Source: Erythrobacter sp. HI0063
Lineage (GTDB): Bacteria; Pseudomonadota; Alphaproteobacteria; Sphingomonadales; Sphingomonadaceae
Reading direction: 5' to 3'
Assembly: GCF_001635685.1 (NCBI RefSeq)
Contig: NZ_LWFF01000061.1
Span: 1 to 42,020, forward strand
Length of the DNA: 42,020 nucleotides
The notes under the pieces are model-generated. The model ran no database searches and was not told the origin of the DNA. It saw only the letters and a list, made by a program, of their open reading frames with translations. Within the stretch, counting starts at the first letter, position 1. Each line of letters starts with the position of its first letter. This document shows positions 25,682-34,757 of this stretch, piece after piece. The translations under genes and the position numbers were made by a program.

Positions 25682-25805
25682 CAGGGCCCGGGTAGCGGCG
25701 CGCCCGTCACCCGACCGCCTGGATGGTATCTTCGTCGAGTTTCGCCTTGCCCCCGCGGCGATCCCGCCGCACGATCTGTGCGACTGTTCGGGTAAGGGGT
25801 TTATC

Positions 25806-27980
25806 ATGAAAACAAACACGATTTCCGCGCTCGCGCTGGCAGCAGCCATGGCGACACAGATGGGTCCGCAAGCGCTGCGGGCACAGGAGACCAGCACCAT
25901 GGCCGAAGACGCCGAAGCGCCGTTCGAAAGCGAAAACGATCCCTTCATCTGGCTGGAAGAGGCGCGCAGCGTGCCCGCCCTTTCCTGGGTCCGCTCGGAA
26001 AACGAGCGCGTCGATCAGACACTGGGCGAAGACCCGCGCTTTGCCGAGCTCAAGGCCGAAGCGCTTGCCATCCTCGATAGCGAGGATCGCATTCCCTATG
26101 TCAGCTTCACCCCGCACGGGCTGATGAATTTCTGGCAGGATGCGAACAATCCCAAAGGCGTGCTGCGCCTGACCACGCTAGACAGCTATCGCACCGACGA
26201 CCCGCAATGGGAAACCGTGCTCGATATCGACAGGCTGGCGCGCGAGGAGGGCCGCGAATGGGTCTTCGCCGGGTTCAACTGTCTGCCGCCCGAAGGCAAT
26301 CGCTGCATGGTCGGCCTGTCCGATGGGGGCAAGGACGCGAACGAAATGCGCGAATTCGACGTGGCAACGCGGCAATTCGTCGATGGCGGGTTCCGCCTGC
26401 CCGAAAGTCAGGGCGGCGTCAGCTGGATCGACGAGGATACACTGCTCGTCAGCCGCGATTTCGGCGAAGGGACGCTGACCGAAAGCCTCTATCCGTACAC
26501 CACTCGCCTCTGGAAACGCGGCACGCCGATCGAGGACGCGCCCGAGATCTTCCGCGGCGAGCCGTTCGACGTGTCGGCGGGCGCGATCCTGCTGCGCGAT
26601 TCGACCGGGACGGTCCAGGCCCGCGCCGCCTATCGCGGCCTCAGCTTCCACGAGCGTGCCTATTACCTGCAACAGGGCGAGGACTGGACCCGGCTCGACA
26701 TGCCGGAAAAATCCGGCCTGTTCGGGATTGTCGACGGGCATGTCCTGTTCAGCACCGACGTGCCCTGGACGGTCGGCGGCACCACTTTCCCGGCAGATTC
26801 GATCGTCGCCGCGGATCTCGCGGAATGGAAGGCCGATCCCAATGGCGCGGCCAAATCCCTGGTCTGGGCGCCTGCCGAGCGCCAGACCAAGCAGGGCGCC
26901 TCGATCACCGCCAATTCGATGTTCGTGAACCTGCTCGACAATGTGCGCGGCCAGGTCCTCAAATTCGATTACGAGGACGGCGAATGGACCAGCCGCCGCG
27001 TCGCCCTGCCCGATAACGCCACGGTCGGCGTCGCCGCGTCGGACAATGAAAGCGACCGGATCATGTATTCGGTCACCGACTTCCTGACGCCCAGCACGCT
27101 CTATTATTCGGACGGCAGCGGCGCGCCGGAAGTGCTCAAGACCAGCCCTGCGCGCTTTTCGGCCGAGGGGATGGAGGTCGAACAGTTCGAGGCCATCAGC
27201 AAGGATGGAACGCGCATCCCCTATTTCGTGGTCAAGCCCGAAGGGATGACAATGGACGGGACCACGCCGACGCTGCTGTCCGGTTACGGCGGCTTCCAGG
27301 TTCCGCGCCTTCCCGGCTATCTCGGCACCACGGGTAAGCTCTGGCTGGAGCGCGGCGGAGCCTATGTGCTCGGCAATATGCGCGGCGGGGGCGAATTCGG
27401 CCCCGAGTGGCACCAGACCGCGATCCGCGAGAACAAGCAGCGCACCTGGGACGATTTCATCGCCATCGCCGAAGATCTGGTAAAGCGCGGGATTACCAGC
27501 CCGCAGCATCTCGGCATTCAGGGCGGCAGCCAGGGCGGCCTATTGGTCGGCACCGCCTTCACCCAGCGCCCCGACCTCTATAATGCGGCAATCGTCCAGA
27601 TCCCGCTCTTCGACATGCTGCGCTATCACGAGATCGGGCGCGGCGCATCGTGGATCGGCGAATATGGCGATCCGCGCATTGCGGAGCAGCGCGCTTGGAT
27701 CGAGCCGTACTCGCCCTATCAGAAGTTGACCCAGGACACCGATTTCCCGACGCCCTTCTATATCACCAGCACCGCCGACGACCGCACCCACCCCGCCCAC
27801 GGGCGCAAGGCGGCGGCCCGGATGAGCGCGCAGGGCCAGGCCTATTACTATTACGAGGACATGACCGGCGGCCATTCGGGCGGCGTCGATAACGATCAGC
27901 GCGCCAAGCTGCTGGCCTTGCAACACGTCTATCTGATGCAGCAGCTTATGGACGAAGGCGGCGGTTACGACGAGGAATAG
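25806..27980 (+). CDS. Prolyl oligopeptidase family serine peptidase (S9)
   Basis: 724 residues. An N-terminal signal peptide (MKTNTISALALAAAMATQ, cut near RAQ) predicts periplasmic location, unlike cytosolic POP. A seven-bladed propeller-like domain (about 100-480) is followed by the alpha/beta-hydrolase domain. The triad is visible: S575 in GGSQGGLLVG, D658/D659 in TADDRTHPAHG, H690 in GGHSGG. Substrates are short peptides cut after Pro or other residues. The gene stands alone, 124 bases after the TonB receptor, with no clear shared regulation. Confidence 0.92.
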   Translation: MKTNTISALALAAAMATQMGPQALRAQETSTMAEDAEAPFESENDPFIWLEEARSVPALSWVRSENERVDQTLGEDPRFAELKAEALAILDSEDRIPYVSFTPHGLMNFWQDANNPKGVLRLTTLDSYRTDDPQWETVLDIDRLAREEGREWVFAGFNCLPPEGNRCMVGLSDGGKDANEMREFDVATRQFVDGGFRLPESQGGVSWIDEDTLLVSRDFGEGTLTESLYPYTTRLWKRGTPIEDAPEIFRGEPFDVSAGAILLRDSTGTVQARAAYRGLSFHERAYYLQQGEDWTRLDMPEKSGLFGIVDGHVLFSTDVPWTVGGTTFPADSIVAADLAEWKADPNGAAKSLVWAPAERQTKQGASITANSMFVNLLDNVRGQVLKFDYEDGEWTSRRVALPDNATVGVAASDNESDRIMYSVTDFLTPSTLYYSDGSGAPEVLKTSPARFSAEGMEVEQFEAISKDGTRIPYFVVKPEGMTMDGTTPTLLSGYGGFQVPRLPGYLGTTGKLWLERGGAYVLGNMRGGGEFGPEWHQTAIRENKQRTWDDFIAIAEDLVKRGITSPQHLGIQGGSQGGLLVGTAFTQRPDLYNAAIVQIPLFDMLRYHEIGRGASWIGEYGDPRIAEQRAWIEPYSPYQKLTQDTDFPTPFYITSTADDRTHPAHGRKAAARMSAQGQAYYYYEDMTGGHSGGVDNDQRAKLLALQHVYLMQQLMDEGGGYDEE

Positions 27981-28148
27981 TCCGTTCAAGAGGCGGTGCG
28001 GCCCACAAAAGGCGTGCCGCGCCGCCTAACCGATGAAAAACGCGGTCACGGACCGGATGGAGTGAGATATCTGCTGCACGACCGGATGGCGTCCGGCCGC
28101 GCGTTCCTCCTGCCCCGAAGCTGCGCCATTCGACGATATTTAGCAATT

Positions 28149-28410
28149 CGCGATCTTGCGAAGCACGCGAGCGAGCTGTCCTCGTCGATCTCGACCATTG
28201 CGGCCGCAGTCTCGCAACAGGTGCAATTGAGCGAGAATGCCAATGAAACCGCTGGCACCGCGCACGATCCGTTGAAGGAATGACGGGATCGCGCCGCCGG
28301 GATTGTCACCTTTTCGGACACGATCCATGATTTGGCGAGTCAGACCAATATGCTGGCTCTGAATGCGACGACCGAAGCTGCCATCGCCGGCCCCACAGAT
28401 CGATACCATG
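28149..28410 (+). pseudogene. Remnant of a methyl-accepting chemotaxis protein signalling domain
   Basis: One reading frame, crossed by a TGA at 28281-28283, gives AKHASELSSSISTIAAAVSQ and, after the stop, IHDLASQTNMLALNATTEAA. Both pieces match consecutive parts of the MCP signalling domain; intact receptors have QTNLLALNATIEAARAG at the second. The order and spacing agree with a single ancestral gene. The sensor half upstream and the rest of the domain downstream (which should continue with GRGFAVVAGEV) are gone or beyond recognition. No other chemotaxis gene is in the window. Confidence 0.75.
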
Positions 28411-28439
28411 CCGCGCACTGCGGACTAGCGCGTCAATTC

Positions 28440-28463
28440 GCGGCCTTCGGGCCGCTTAATGTT
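28440..28463 (+). terminator. Hairpin with UUCG tetraloop
   Basis: GCGGCC-TTCG-GGCCGC (28440-28455) followed by TTAATGTT. This is a stable tetraloop stem with a T-rich tail, perhaps the leftover terminator of the decayed receptor gene. Confidence 0.45.
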
Positions 28464-28632
28464 AACGCCTCCGATAGCCAGCAAGCGATCCCGGCATCGT
28501 TGCTGCTACATTTTCCAAGCGTGACATGCGGGGTCTATGGCCCGAAAAAGCGTGCGATCATTAGGCAATAGTCTCGGATACAGGCGATGCGCAGTCTTCC
28601 TGACCGGCGCTGTCGATCTACTGAGCCGAAAC

Positions 28633-28706
28633 TGGATGCCCCGCGAGGATTCGAACCTCGATTGACGGAGTCAGAGTCCGTAGTCTTGCCATTAGACGAC
28701 GGGGCA
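28633..28706 (-). tRNA. tRNA-Gln (anticodon CUG)
   Basis: On the minus strand the 74-base sequence folds as a cloverleaf: acceptor TGCCCCG/CGGGGCA, D-arm GTCGTCTAATGGCAAGAC, anticodon stem ACGGA/TCCGT with loop CTCTGAC (anticodon CTG), T-arm CGAGG-TTCGAAT-CCTCG, discriminator T and encoded CCA. It reads CAG codons. It is a single tRNA, next to a decayed region, as is common for integration sites, but no direct repeat of its 3' end was found nearby. Confidence 0.96.
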
Positions 28707-28761
28707 TCGGCACCGGGGCTGCCTGGCGGGTTAATCCCACCGGGAAGCGATGCGAGCGGGG

Positions 28762-28790
28762 CCATTAGGAAAACGGCGTCGAGCGGTCAA
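28762..28790 (-). promoter_or_regulatory. Possible promoter of tRNA-Gln
   Basis: On the minus strand TTGACC (28785-28790), 17-base spacer, TAATGG (28762-28767). The -35 is good and the -10 poor. The spacing places the start about 45-50 bases before the tRNA. Confidence 0.35.
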
Positions 28791-28911
28791 GAGGGTCCAT
28801 CTCATTGCGATCCCACCGCGGCTTGCCCTTGTCGCGCTTCGCCTGTAGCATCTTCGTCAGGTCCCCGCGTCGCAGCTCGCGGTGCGGGAGGATATTGGAA
28901 AGACACGACTT

Positions 28912-30117
28912 ATGGCGGACGCTCCTCCGCCGGACTTGAAATCAGGGGCTGGCAAGCGAAGGGGCGGCACGTCCGGCAAGGTAGCCGATTTCCGCTACAA
29001 GCGCCCCGCCCAGCCCGAACACAAGCGCCGCGACGCGCGCCCCGGCTCTATTGCACCGCTCCCGGCGGCCATGCGTGCCAGGGGGCCGCGACGCCAGGCC
29101 TATGCCGCGCTCGATCTCGGCACCAATAATTGCCGCCTGCTGATCGCGCGCCCATCGGGCGAGAATTTCACGGTCATCGACGCGTTCAGCCGGGTCGTAC
29201 GCCTCGGAGAAGGATTGGCCGCATCCGGGCGGCTATCCGACGTCGCGATGGATCGGGCGCTCGCGGCGCTGCATGTCTGCGCGGAAAAGCTCAGACGGCG
29301 CAACGTCCATCTCGCCCGCTCGGTCGCGACCGAGGCCTGTCGCCGCGCCGCCAATGGCGAACGTTTCATCGAACGCGTGCGCGAGGAAACGGGCATCGTG
29401 CTCGACATTATCTCCGCGCAGGAAGAAGCACGCCTAGCTGTGCTCGGTTGCCATATCCTTCTGGAAGACGGCAAAGGCCCCGCGGTCATCTTCGATATCG
29501 GCGGCGGATCGACCGAGCTGGTCCTGATCGAACCGGGCGGCCCCGTCCCGCGCATTCTCGACTGGATGAGCGTGCCCTGGGGCGTTGTTTCGTTGACCGA
29601 CAGCGTCCAGGGGCCGGACGGGACTGCCGAAGGGCGCGCCGCGCGCTACGCCGCGATGCGCGACATCGTGGATAAGAGCTTCGCGCCCTTCGCGCGCCGC
29701 ATTGCCTCGTATCGCAAGGCCCGCGACGGCATCCGCCTGCTGGGCACCAGCGGGACAGTGACCACGCTGGCGAGCCTGCACCTCGAATTGCCGCAATACG
29801 ATCGCCGTGCGGTGGACGGGCTGATCGTCCCTTCCGCCTCCATGCGAAATATCTCGACGCGCCTTTCGACCATGAGCGAAGCCGAGCGCGGCACTCTGCC
29901 CTGCATCGGCGACGATCGCGCCAATCTGGTCGTTGCAGGCTGCGCCATTCTCGAATCGATCCTCGACATCTGGCCGGCGCGCGAACTGGCAGTCGCCGAT
30001 CGCGGCATTCGCGAAGGCATTTTGCGCAGCCTGATCGCAGCCGATGCCGAGGGGGAACGCAGCCGCGTCCAATTGCAGCGTTCGCGCCACGACATCGGCG
30101 AAGGACCATCGGCATGA
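28912..30117 (+). CDS. Ppx/GppA phosphatase family protein
   Basis: 401 residues from ATG 28912, with GGAAAG nine bases upstream; a GTG at 28882 would add ten. A basic, Pro/Arg-rich tail of about 60 residues precedes the actin-like ATPase fold: [18 protein letters not shown], then [13 protein letters not shown] and [14 protein letters not shown]. The family hydrolyses inorganic polyphosphate and/or pppGpp. With no HD domain at the C-terminus it matches the short alphaproteobacterial type, so exopolyphosphatase versus pppGpp phosphatase is undecided. It overlaps rlmE (ATGA). Confidence 0.92.
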   Translation: MADAPPPDLKSGAGKRRGGTSGKVADFRYKRPAQPEHKRRDARPGSIAPLPAAMRARGPRRQAYAALDLGTNNCRLLIARPSGENFTVIDAFSRVVRLGEGLAASGRLSDVAMDRALAALHVCAEKLRRRNVHLARSVATEACRRAANGERFIERVREETGIVLDIISAQEEARLAVLGCHILLEDGKGPAVIFDIGGGSTELVLIEPGGPVPRILDWMSVPWGVVSLTDSVQGPDGTAEGRAARYAAMRDIVDKSFAPFARRIASYRKARDGIRLLGTSGTVTTLASLHLELPQYDRRAVDGLIVPSASMRNISTRLSTMSEAERGTLPCIGDDRANLVVAGCAILESILDIWPARELAVADRGIREGILRSLIAADAEGERSRVQLQRSRHDIGEGPSA

Positions 30118-30779
30118 GCAGAAGCGGCAAGGACATGGGCAAGCGCGTGAAGACGGCGCGTGGGCGGACCGCGTCCTCCACCCGCTGGCTCGAAAGGCAG
30201 TTGAACGACCCTTACGTCAAGCAGGCCAAGGCCGAAGGCTATCGCAGCCGCGCGGCGTATAAATTGATCGAGCTTGACGACAAGTTCGGACTTCTGAAGG
30301 GCGTATCGCGCGTCGTCGATCTCGGCATCGCGCCCGGTGGGTGGAGCCAGGTAGTACGCAAGCGCGCGCCCAAGGCGGCAATTGTCGGAATCGACCTACT
30401 GGAAGTCGAACCGATCGAAGGCGTCGCGATCCTACAGATGGATTTCATGGACGATGCCGCCCCCGCCGCTCTGGAAGCGGAGCTGGACGGGCCGCCCGAT
30501 CTCGTATTGAGCGACATGGCCGCCAATACGGTCGGCCATAAACAGACCGATCATTTGCGCACTATGGGTCTGGTCGAAGCGGGCGCTTGGTTCGCAACCG
30601 AGAATTTGGCGCCCGGCGGTGCCTATGTGGCGAAAGTGCTGGCGGGCGGAACCGATGCCGATCTGCTGGCGCTGCTCAAGAAGCATTTCCGCACGGTCAA
30701 GCACGCCAAGCCACCCGCGAGCCGCAAGGGATCGAGCGAATGGTATGTGATCGCGCAGGGCTTCAAGGGGCGAGGCTGA
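30114..30779 (+). CDS. rlmE: 23S rRNA (uridine-2'-O)-methyltransferase RlmE
   Basis: 221 residues, also called FtsJ/RrmJ. It methylates U2552 in the A-loop of 23S rRNA using S-adenosylmethionine. Visible: [16 protein letters not shown] (first catalytic Lys), [13 protein letters not shown] (SAM loop), [10 protein letters not shown] (catalytic Asp), YVAKVLAGG (second Lys) and [13 protein letters not shown] (Glu). The first 25 residues are basic, as expected for rRNA binding. Its start lies in the ppx stop, a pairing seen in many alphaproteobacteria. Confidence 0.96.
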   Translation: MSRSGKDMGKRVKTARGRTASSTRWLERQLNDPYVKQAKAEGYRSRAAYKLIELDDKFGLLKGVSRVVDLGIAPGGWSQVVRKRAPKAAIVGIDLLEVEPIEGVAILQMDFMDDAAPAALEAELDGPPDLVLSDMAANTVGHKQTDHLRTMGLVEAGAWFATENLAPGGAYVAKVLAGGTDADLLALLKKHFRTVKHAKPPASRKGSSEWYVIAQGFKGRG

Positions 30780-30850
30780 AAGCCAATCCCGCCGGCACAG
30801 GCAACTCGCCGGTTACAGACAGCCGGAATTGTCCGGCTCGAAACCAAGCG

Positions 30851-31558
30851 TCATTCGCCCGCCTTCATGGTCCCATCATTGGTGGTCGCCGTCTGCTCGC
30901 TGGGCACGGGCTGATCGTCGCCCATGGAGCCTGCGGCCTGGACGGAACCGGTATCGCCGCCTGCGATCGCGCCGGGCCCTTCAGCCGCACCGTCGACCGC
31001 TTCGCCCTCTTCAGGAATTTCAGGCGCCGCGGGCGCGGGCTTGGCGGGCGCGCCGCCATTGGCCGCGAGATATTCCATGACGTTGGCGCGGTCTTCGGGG
31101 CTGGAAAGGCCCGCGAAGCTCATCTTGGTGCCACTGGCGAAGGCGCGCGGGCTCTTCAGCCACTCGTTCATGTTTTCCCAGGTCCACTGGCCGCCATGAT
31201 CGGCAAGCGCGCTGGAATAGGCGAAGCCCGGCGCGTGCGCGCCGATCGCAGTGCCCATCACCCCATAAAGATTCGGACCGATGCCGTTGGCCCCGCCCTG
31301 GTTGATCGTGTGGCAGGCCGTGCACTTCGCAAAGACCTTCTCGCCCGCCGCCGCATCGGCGCTGGCGAGCAGCGTACCGAGATCGGGGCCTGCATCCTCG
31401 CCCGCGCCTTCTTCCGGCGCGTCGATGAAATAGCCGGGCTCTTCAGGGCTTTCGGGACGATCGGCATGGAAATACATGTCCGATGCAATCGAGGATCCCA
31501 ATGCGACGATGCCTGCAAAAAGCACCCAACCGGCGGCAGTGTTGAACTTGTCGTCCAT
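30851..31558 (-). CDS. Membrane-anchored c-type cytochrome (CycM/c552-like)
   Basis: 235 residues from ATG 31558. An uncleaved N-terminal helix (about 8-27) anchors a periplasmic class I cytochrome c domain: heme motif CTACH (79-83), GIGPNLYGVMG, W-rich NEWLKSP and axial M146 in GTKMSFAGL. This layout matches CycM-type carriers between the bc1 complex and terminal oxidase. After the domain ends near residue 168 there is an unusual tail of about 65 residues rich in Pro, Ala, Gly and acidic residues. It is divergent from pheA. Confidence 0.93.
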   Translation of the reverse strand: MDDKFNTAAGWVLFAGIVALGSSIASDMYFHADRPESPEEPGYFIDAPEEGAGEDAGPDLGTLLASADAAAGEKVFAKCTACHTINQGGANGIGPNLYGVMGTAIGAHAPGFAYSSALADHGGQWTWENMNEWLKSPRAFASGTKMSFAGLSSPEDRANVMEYLAANGGAPAKPAPAAPEIPEEGEAVDGAAEGPGAIAGGDTGSVQAAGSMGDDQPVPSEQTATTNDGTMKAGE

Positions 31559-31718
31559 GCGAGAAAAGGTCCGCGTATCTGTTCTGTTTCGAGGTGTTCG
31601 GGGTGGCATTAGTGTGACGGGGGGCGCGGCGCAAGTGGCATGGCCGAAAGGGCGCGTGCGTGGATCGGATGCTTGCAAACCGCTTGCGGCGGATTCCGTC
31701 GCTGGATAGCAGGCGGAT

Positions 31719-32633
31719 ATGCGTAAGTTTCCCGCCCCCGCTCTAGCCATGGTCGATTCCATGCGCGCCGCCGCCGCCGCCGATCCGATGCGCGCCATCG
31801 CCTTCGGCGGCGCGCCGGGATCCAATTCCCACCAGGCGACGATGCAATTCGCGCCCGAAGCGCTCCCCTTGCCTTGCTACGGATTCGAGGACGCGCTCGA
31901 TGCGGTGAGGAGCGGCGCGGCAGGCGCGGCCATGATCCCGATCGAGAATTCGCAGCACGGGCGCGTGGCGGACATCCACTTCCTCCTGCCCGAAAGCGGC
32001 CTTTCCATCGTGGCCGAACATTTCATGCGCATCACGCATGCGCTGATGGCACTGCCGAACGAAAGCGGGGAATTCGGGCCGTTCCAGGCCGCCTACAGCC
32101 ATCCCCAGGCATTGGGCCAATCGCGCGAATATCTGCTGGCGCGCAATATCGTGCCGATGAGCCATGCCGATACGGCAGGTGCGGCGGCGTTCGTTGCGGA
32201 GAAGGGCGATCCGAACCTCGCCGCCCTCGCCCCGCCCATGGCGGCCGAGCTTTACGGGCTGAAAATCGTGGAGGACGCAGTCGAGGACGCGCACGACAAC
32301 ACCACGCGCTTCGTGCTGCTGGCAAAGGAGCCGCGCGATCCCGCCGAGCTTACGGGCGGGCAAGAGACCGCGATGACGACCTTCGTGTTCGAAGTGAAGA
32401 ACGTGCCCGCCGCGCTGTACAAGGCGCTGGGATGCTTCGCCACCAATGGCGTCAACATGACCAAGCTGGAAAGCTACCAGAAGGGCGCCAGCTTCGCCGC
32501 GACGCGGTTCTATGCCGATGCGGAAGGCGCGCCGGGCGATCCGCGCATGGATGCGGCGCTGGAGGAACTGGAATTCCAGTGCAACAGCGTACGCCTGCTC
32601 GGCAGCTACGCGCAGGCGAGAAAGCGGGGATGA
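31719..32633 (+). CDS. pheA: Prephenate dehydratase
   Basis: 304 residues. It converts prephenate to phenylpyruvate in phenylalanine synthesis. The catalytic domain shows IAFGGAPGSNSHQA, IPIENSQHGRVADIHFLL, and the conserved DNTTRFVLLAKE with the catalytic Thr-Thr-Arg-Phe. A C-terminal ACT domain (about 220-295, FVFEVKNVPAALYKALGCFA, then MTKLESYQKG) would bind Phe for feedback control. No chorismate mutase domain is fused. The start at 31719 adds about 23 residues before the conserved core; a later start is possible. Its stop overlaps the beta-lactamase start (ATGA). Confidence 0.95.
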   Translation: MRKFPAPALAMVDSMRAAAAADPMRAIAFGGAPGSNSHQATMQFAPEALPLPCYGFEDALDAVRSGAAGAAMIPIENSQHGRVADIHFLLPESGLSIVAEHFMRITHALMALPNESGEFGPFQAAYSHPQALGQSREYLLARNIVPMSHADTAGAAAFVAEKGDPNLAALAPPMAAELYGLKIVEDAVEDAHDNTTRFVLLAKEPRDPAELTGGQETAMTTFVFEVKNVPAALYKALGCFATNGVNMTKLESYQKGASFAATRFYADAEGAPGDPRMDAALEELEFQCNSVRLLGSYAQARKRG

Positions 32634-33553
32634 AAGGGCGTCTCAGCCGACGCGAATTGATCGCGGCTTCGGCCAGCCTGGCGGCACTGGCCTGCGCTCC
32701 GGTTACGAATTCGTCCGAAGGTAAGACTGGCTATTGGGCCGAAGAGATATACGCGCGCCTAGCCGAACTCGCTGAACGCGCTGAGGGCACTTTGGGCGCA
32801 TCAGTCCTCGATCCCGGCAGCGGCGCATTCGCTTCGTGGAACGGTGACAGGCGCTTCCCCCATTGTTCCAGCTTCAAGGTTTCGCTCGCCGCCATGGTGC
32901 TCGACCTCGTGGCCCGCGGGCAGATCGACGGCAAGCGGCTGCTGCACTGGAGCGAAGCGGATCTGATGTGGGTCTCCCCCTTCACGACACGCCGCCTCGG
33001 CCAGGGCGCGACTTTCCTAGAACTGGCGCGCGCGACGCAGGTCACGAGCGACAATACGGCCGCGAACGTACTCCTGCGCGAACTTGGCGGGCCGGAAGCG
33101 CTCACGGCATGGTGGCGCGCGCTCGGCGATGGAACGAGCCGCCTCGACCGGACCGAACCGGCCCTCAACCGCGTCCTGCCCGGCGAAGTCCACGACACCA
33201 CCACGCCGGATGCCATGGCGCGGACGATGGCGACGATCCTCTATGGCGATGCCCTTGCCCCCTCGGTTTCCGAACGCCTTGCGAGCTGGATGGCGAAGAC
33301 CGAAACCGGATCGCGCCGCGTGCGCGCAGACCTGCCCGACAGATGGCGTGCCGGGGACAAGACGGGCACCGCGATGATCGAAGGCATGGGCAGCGCTTAT
33401 GTCGATATCGGCTTCGTCGTTCCCGATGGACGCGGCCCACTGACATTCGCGACCTATTACATGGTCGACGCCGTCCATGACGATATGGACCCGCAAGCCG
33501 AAGCGCTCCTCGCGGAGGTCGGCAGAACCATTGCGGCGGTCTTCGCTCGCTAG
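32630..33553 (+). CDS. Class A beta-lactamase
   Basis: 307 residues with all class A elements: S80-S-F-K83 (nucleophile and Lys), S140-D-N142, the omega-loop R-T-E176-P-A-L-N180 and K244-T-G-T. It should hydrolyse the beta-lactam ring in the periplasm by acylation-deacylation. The N-terminus LSRRELIAASAS carries a twin-arginine Tat motif; the following ALAC is only a weak lipobox. A Cys stands right before the nucleophile (as in KPC/SME enzymes), but no Cys follows KTG, so their disulfide is absent. No ampR/blaI gene adjoins. The gene is translationally coupled to pheA, implying constitutive housekeeping-type expression. Confidence 0.93.
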   Translation: MKGRLSRRELIAASASLAALACAPVTNSSEGKTGYWAEEIYARLAELAERAEGTLGASVLDPGSGAFASWNGDRRFPHCSSFKVSLAAMVLDLVARGQIDGKRLLHWSEADLMWVSPFTTRRLGQGATFLELARATQVTSDNTAANVLLRELGGPEALTAWWRALGDGTSRLDRTEPALNRVLPGEVHDTTTPDAMARTMATILYGDALAPSVSERLASWMAKTETGSRRVRADLPDRWRAGDKTGTAMIEGMGSAYVDIGFVVPDGRGPLTFATYYMVDAVHDDMDPQAEALLAEVGRTIAAVFAR

Positions 33554-33571
33554 GGGGCGGCGGACCGCCTG

Positions 33572-34654
33572 CTATTCCTCGCCGAAGATCGCCACTTCGC
33601 TGACGCCTTCGCTGGTTGCGCGCCCGCGATACATGCCTGCGGTGTTGAAGCTGTAGATCGCCGCGCCCGAAGGCGCGACAACGATCACGCCGCCATCGCC
33701 GCCGAGATCGGCGACCTCGTCGAGAACCGCATCGGATACACGCTGGACCAGCGCGTCGGTCAGCTGGACATCGCCGCCTGCCTCGTTCTCCTCCGCGAGG
33801 TCTTCGAGCGAGGTTTCGCTGGACAGGCGCAGCCGGGTGCAGATTTCCTGCGCCACGCCGACACGGATGAAATATTCGCCCCATCCGGTGGCGGATACCG
33901 CGCAGCTGCGATTGTCGGCATAGGTGCCCGCGCCGATCACGGGCGCATCGCCGATCCGGCCCCAGCGCTTGCCGGTCATCCCGCCGGTCGAGGTGCCTGC
34001 CGCGAGATTGCCGTTCTGATCGAGCGCGACGGCCCCGACAGTACCGAACTTGCGGTCCACATCGAGCGCGGAGACCTGTTCCGCCTTCATCCGCTCCAGC
34101 GCCTCGCGCCGGGCCTCGGTCGCGAACCATTCGGGGCCTGCGGTTTCCAACGCGTGATCGCGTGCGAATTCTTCCGCGCCCGCCCCGCTCAGGAAGACAT
34201 GGCGGCCATCGGCCATCACTTCGCGTGCGAGGCGGATCGGATTCTTGACCGAAGTGACACCCGTCACCGCGCCTGCCGAGCGATCGCGTCCGTCCATCAC
34301 GGCTGCGTCCAATTCGTTGCGCCCGTCCCACGTGAAGACGGCGCCGCGCCCGGCGTTGAATTTGGGATCGTCCTCAAGCCGCACAATCACCGCTTCGACC
34401 GCGTCCATCGCCGCGCCGCCATCGCGCAACACCGCTGCACCGGCATCGAGAGCCGCCTGCAACGCGGCTTCATACTCCGCCTCGCGCTCGGGCGTCATCG
34501 CATCGCGAGTCAGCGTGCCCGCCCCGCCGTGGATCGCCAGAGACCAACGCCCGGTTTCCTGCGCAAAGGCCTGGTTTGGAAAGGACAGCGCGGCAGCAAG
34601 AGCGAGCAGTGCGGCGGGCAGCGGCGAAAGAGAACGGAGGGCTTTGTGAGTCAT
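33572..34654 (-). CDS. Periplasmic isoaspartyl peptidase / L-asparaginase (Ntn hydrolase)
   Basis: 360 residues from ATG 34654. A signal peptide ends near AFAQ, so the mature enzyme begins near ETGRWSLAIHGGAGTL, the family's N-terminal motif. Autoproteolysis is expected before T205 in KFGTVGAVALD, which becomes the N-terminal nucleophile of the beta chain; TSTGGMTGKRWGRIGDAP follows as the second substrate loop. It cleaves isoaspartyl dipeptides and/or asparagine. It ends 18 bases from the convergent beta-lactamase gene and is divergent from the channel gene. Confidence 0.93.
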   Translation of the reverse strand: MTHKALRSLSPLPAALLALAAALSFPNQAFAQETGRWSLAIHGGAGTLTRDAMTPEREAEYEAALQAALDAGAAVLRDGGAAMDAVEAVIVRLEDDPKFNAGRGAVFTWDGRNELDAAVMDGRDRSAGAVTGVTSVKNPIRLAREVMADGRHVFLSGAGAEEFARDHALETAGPEWFATEARREALERMKAEQVSALDVDRKFGTVGAVALDQNGNLAAGTSTGGMTGKRWGRIGDAPVIGAGTYADNRSCAVSATGWGEYFIRVGVAQEICTRLRLSSETSLEDLAEENEAGGDVQLTDALVQRVSDAVLDEVADLGGDGGVIVVAPSGAAIYSFNTAGMYRGRATSEGVSEVAIFGEE

Positions 34655-34672
34655 GGGCCGACGATAGCACGC

Positions 34673-34698
34673 GGAACCATCGCCATCACCCATGCATT
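34673..34698 (+). promoter_or_regulatory. Possible EcfG-like promoter before the channel gene
   Basis: GGAAC at 34673-34677, 17-base spacer, CATT at 34695-34698. One -10 base differs from CGTT. It lies about 60 bases before the channel start. GGAACC is shared with the stress-locus promoters, but the match is weaker. Confidence 0.35.
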
Positions 34699-34757
34699 TC
34701 GATTGGGAGCATGGAGCGCCAACAAGCGCCTGCTGACAGGGATACAGGGGAAAAATC

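Larger units (their letters stand above)
27981..28632. other. Gene-poor, decayed stretch between the peptidase gene and tRNA-Gln
   Basis: About 650 bases with no convincing intact gene. It holds a chemotaxis-receptor remnant (28149-28410), a UUCG-type hairpin (28440-28455) and otherwise unrecognised sequence of somewhat lower GC than the flanks. Short open frames here lack ribosome sites and family features. It looks like a site of gene loss or old insertion beside a tRNA. Confidence 0.6.

Noticed and set aside
26178-27509. 443-residue minus-strand frame inside the prolyl oligopeptidase gene
   Set aside because: Antisense shadow with composition bias; the plus-strand peptidase has a full catalytic triad and signal peptide.
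28332-28571. 79-residue plus-strand frame with NMLALNATTEAA as a small gene
   Set aside because: It is the downstream part of the decayed chemotaxis-receptor frame; it starts mid-domain with no ribosome site and its C-terminal half matches nothing.
28600-28760. Integration (att) site at the tRNA-Gln 3' end
   Set aside because: No direct repeat of the tRNA end and no integrase were seen on either side.
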